From: an uncultured Aeromonadales bacterium
Lineage (GTDB): Bacteria > Pseudomonadota > Gammaproteobacteria > Enterobacterales > Succinivibrionaceae
Reading direction: 5' to 3'
NCBI GenBank assembly: GCA_902796095.1
Contig: CADBNP010000255.1
Span: 1 to 7,513, forward strand
DNA length: 7,513 bases
Shown here one piece after another: positions 6,189 through 7,513 of the stretch (the stretch's first letter is position 1; each line of letters starts with the position of its first letter). Position numbers and translations under genes: made by a program. The notes beneath the pieces were generated by a model. That model made no database searches. It was not told where the DNA came from and saw only the letters and a list, made by a program, of their open reading frames with translations.

Positions 6189-6890
6189 ATGCGTTATTCG
6201 AACATTACAGAGGGTATCTTCATATCAAGACCCAACCGTTTTATAGCCAATGTCGAAATTAACGGGACTGAGACGGCTGTTCATGTCAAGAATACGGGGC
6301 GGTGCAGGGAACTTCTGCTTCCCGGCGCCAGGATCTACCTTGAATACTTTCCTGACAGTCAGCACCGCAGGACAGCCTATGATCTGATAGCTGTTGAAAA
6401 ATGTAACGGCAGACTGATAAATATGGACAGTCAGGTTCCGAATGTGCTGATGAAGGAGTGGCTTTCAAACCAGAACTGCAGTGTGATTAAGCCAGAATAT
6501 ACCTACGGAAAATCTCGTCTTGATTTTTACTTTGAGAAGGATCGTAAACGGTATCTGATGGAGGTCAAGGGATGTACTCTGGAGGTTGACGGGACAGGAT
6601 ATTTTCCTGATGCACCGACCGCAAGGGGGGTGAAACATCTCAGTCATCTGACACAGGCATTGCATGATGCCTGTCATCCTGTGCTTGCTTTTGTAATTCA
6701 GATGGACGGCGTGGACAGAGTCCTTCCCAACCGTGCTACAGATCCTGAATTTGCGGATGCTCTGCTGCATGCATATAAGTCCGGGGTTGAAATCTGGTTT
6801 ATGCAGTGTCATGTGGAGCCTGGTGCCATAGAGATTGTATCCCGAACAGTGTTTGACGGTGATTTTGCAGTTCCCGGCAAAGAGGTGTAG
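6189..6890 (+). CDS. sfsA: SfsA family protein (sugar fermentation stimulation protein homolog)
   Basis: The 233-residue product matches the family's usual length (E. coli SfsA, 234). N-terminal signature: RPNRFIANVEING (14-26) and VKNTGRCRELLLPG (33-46), in the OB-fold-like half. C-terminal nuclease-like half: GKSRLDFYF (107-115) and LMEVKGCTLE (123-132), giving D112, E125 and K127 as a PD-(D/E)XK pattern, then FPDAPTARGVKHL (139-151), a hallmark block. SfsA was named from a maltose-fermentation effect in E. coli and binds DNA; its real substrate is not settled. The start is 1 nt after the Hsp70 stop and has no strong SD of its own, so translation is probably coupled. Whether it is functionally tied to the chaperone-like genes or just a passenger cannot be told from the sequence. 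Confidence 0.95.
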   Translation: MRYSNITEGIFISRPNRFIANVEINGTETAVHVKNTGRCRELLLPGARIYLEYFPDSQHRRTAYDLIAVEKCNGRLINMDSQVPNVLMKEWLSNQNCSVIKPEYTYGKSRLDFYFEKDRKRYLMEVKGCTLEVDGTGYFPDAPTARGVKHLSHLTQALHDACHPVLAFVIQMDGVDRVLPNRATDPEFADALLHAYKSGVEIWFMQCHVEPGAIEIVSRTVFDGDFAVPGKEV

Positions 6891-6957
6891 GTTATGGTTT
6901 CCGGAATGAGCAGACCGTAAAACAGAATCGTACTGTTAGTGAAACAGGAGGTAAGAC
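6891..6957 (+). other. 67-nt spacer between sfsA and the DUF285 gene, no terminator seen
   Basis: The only pairing seen is AACAG/CTGTT at 6921-6925/6933-6937, five base pairs with a 7-nt loop and no T tract, so it is not an intrinsic terminator. No clear -35/-10 pair is visible. Read-through from sfsA into the next gene is possible. Confidence 0.5.
6946..6952 (+). promoter_or_regulatory. Near-consensus Shine-Dalgarno for the DUF285 repeat gene
   Basis: AGGAGGT sits 5 nt before ATG 6958. It is clearly stronger than the other SDs in this window and fixes the start of the repeat protein. It suggests efficient, independent translation initiation. Confidence 0.8.
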
Positions 6958-7513
6958 ATGAATTTTTTATATAAACCGACAGACAAAAAAACTCTTATCA
7001 AACTTATTCATAAAACGGATGTGCAGCTTGGACAAATCGACACTTCTCTTATCAAAGATATGAGCGGATTATTTGAAGACTCGGAGAGATCTGATTTTTC
7101 AGGACTGGAATACTGGAACACTTCTCAGGTAGTCAACATGTCCAGAATGTTCTCAGGTGCGAAGGCTTTTAACTATCCAATTGGCAACTGGGATACATCT
7201 CATGTTACCGACATGAACCGCATGTTTGAATGTGCCGAGAAATTCGATCAGCCAATTGGCAGTTGGGATACTTCCCTGGTTACTGATATGAGCTATATGT
7301 TCTCCGGTGCTAAAAATTTTAATCAGCCTATTGGCGAATGGAACACATCACGGGTTACTGATATGAGCTCTATGTTCGAAGGAACCGAGAAATTCAATCA
7401 GCCAATTGGCAGTTGGGATACCTCCAGGGTTACTGATATGAACAGCATGTTTAACGGTGCAGAGAAATTTAATCAGCCTCTAGAGAAATGGGATACATCG
7501 AATGTTGATGATA
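6958..7513 (+). CDS. BspA-like DUF285 (PF03382) repeat protein, N-terminal 185 residues, cut by window edge
   Basis: The protein starts MNFLYKPTDKKTLIKLI, then QIDTSLIKDMSGLFEDSERSDFSGLEYWNTSQVVNMSRMF. From residue 51 it is built of 25-residue units of the form G-x-W-D/N-T-S-x-V-T-D-M-x-x-M-F-x-G-A-x-x-F-N-Q-P-I: five complete and one partial in the window. This is the DUF285/BspA-type leucine-rich-like repeat, found in surface proteins of Mycoplasma and many gut and oral bacteria, where some members bind host matrix or act as adhesins. No signal peptide, lipobox or membrane helix is visible at the N-terminus, so export cannot be shown from this part; a C-terminal anchor may lie beyond the window. 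The role here is unknown. Confidence 0.92.
   Translation, partial: MNFLYKPTDKKTLIKLIHKTDVQLGQIDTSLIKDMSGLFEDSERSDFSGLEYWNTSQVVNMSRMFSGAKAFNYPIGNWDTSHVTDMNRMFECAEKFDQPIGSWDTSLVTDMSYMFSGAKNFNQPIGEWNTSRVTDMSSMFEGTEKFNQPIGSWDTSRVTDMNSMFNGAEKFNQPLEKWDTSNVDD
7108..7513 (+). repeat. 75-nt tandem coding repeats (five full, one partial)
   Basis: In-frame 75-nt units lie at 7108-7182, 7183-7257, 7258-7332, 7333-7407 and 7408-7482, with a partial unit from 7483. Units at 150-nt distance are closest: 7235-7291 and 7385-7441 differ at only 4 of 57 positions. This suggests duplication or gene conversion in two-unit blocks. Confidence 0.85.

Noticed and set aside
6465..6812. 115-residue minus-strand open frame
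   Set aside because: It is antisense to the conserved core of sfsA and shows no family motif.
6894..6920. 8-codon ORF after sfsA
   Set aside because: Too short, no SD and no sign of a leader or attenuator function.
6921..6937. AACAG/CTGTT hairpin as a terminator
   Set aside because: Only five AT-containing pairs with no following T tract.

Overview
The window reads as bacterial chromosome from a Gram-negative, probably gut-associated organism. The left edge encodes an ATPase of the AAA-ATPase-like (DUF1703, PF09820) type, the right edge a BspA-like DUF285 repeat protein, and an SfsA gene lies between. This mix, with moderate GC content and purine-rich ribosome binding sites, fits anaerobic gut Gammaproteobacteria of the Succinivibrionaceae type. 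That placement is from memory of similar proteins and is tentative.

Layout. Positions 1-168 (minus strand) hold the first 56 codons of the ATPase gene. Positions 169-793 are a 625-bp AT-rich divergent intergenic region with no convincing gene; it contains an 11-12 bp inverted repeat, a 13-bp direct repeat, a short palindrome and a small open frame with a slippery T run. From 794 to 6890 four plus-strand genes are packed with gaps of 28, 5 and 1 nt: a tail-anchored protein with a J-domain-like N-terminus but no HPD motif; a signal-peptide-bearing coiled-coil membrane protein whose C-terminus resembles GrpE; an 837-residue divergent Hsp70/DnaK with an inserted beta-rich domain; and sfsA. After 67 nt with no visible terminator, a strong Shine-Dalgarno precedes a DUF285 repeat protein that runs off the right edge.

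How the genes may work together. The three central genes look like a parallel DnaJ-GrpE-DnaK set in which both putative co-chaperones are membrane proteins and the Hsp70 is soluble. My inference is an inner-membrane-tethered Hsp70 machine, with a coiled-coil sensor or scaffold in the periplasm and the exchange-factor-like domain in the cytosol. The Hsp70 call is secure. The GrpE-like and J-like calls rest on reading distant similarity by eye and need profile or structure comparison. sfsA is tightly coupled but may be a passenger. The terminal DUF285 gene could be co-transcribed or separate.
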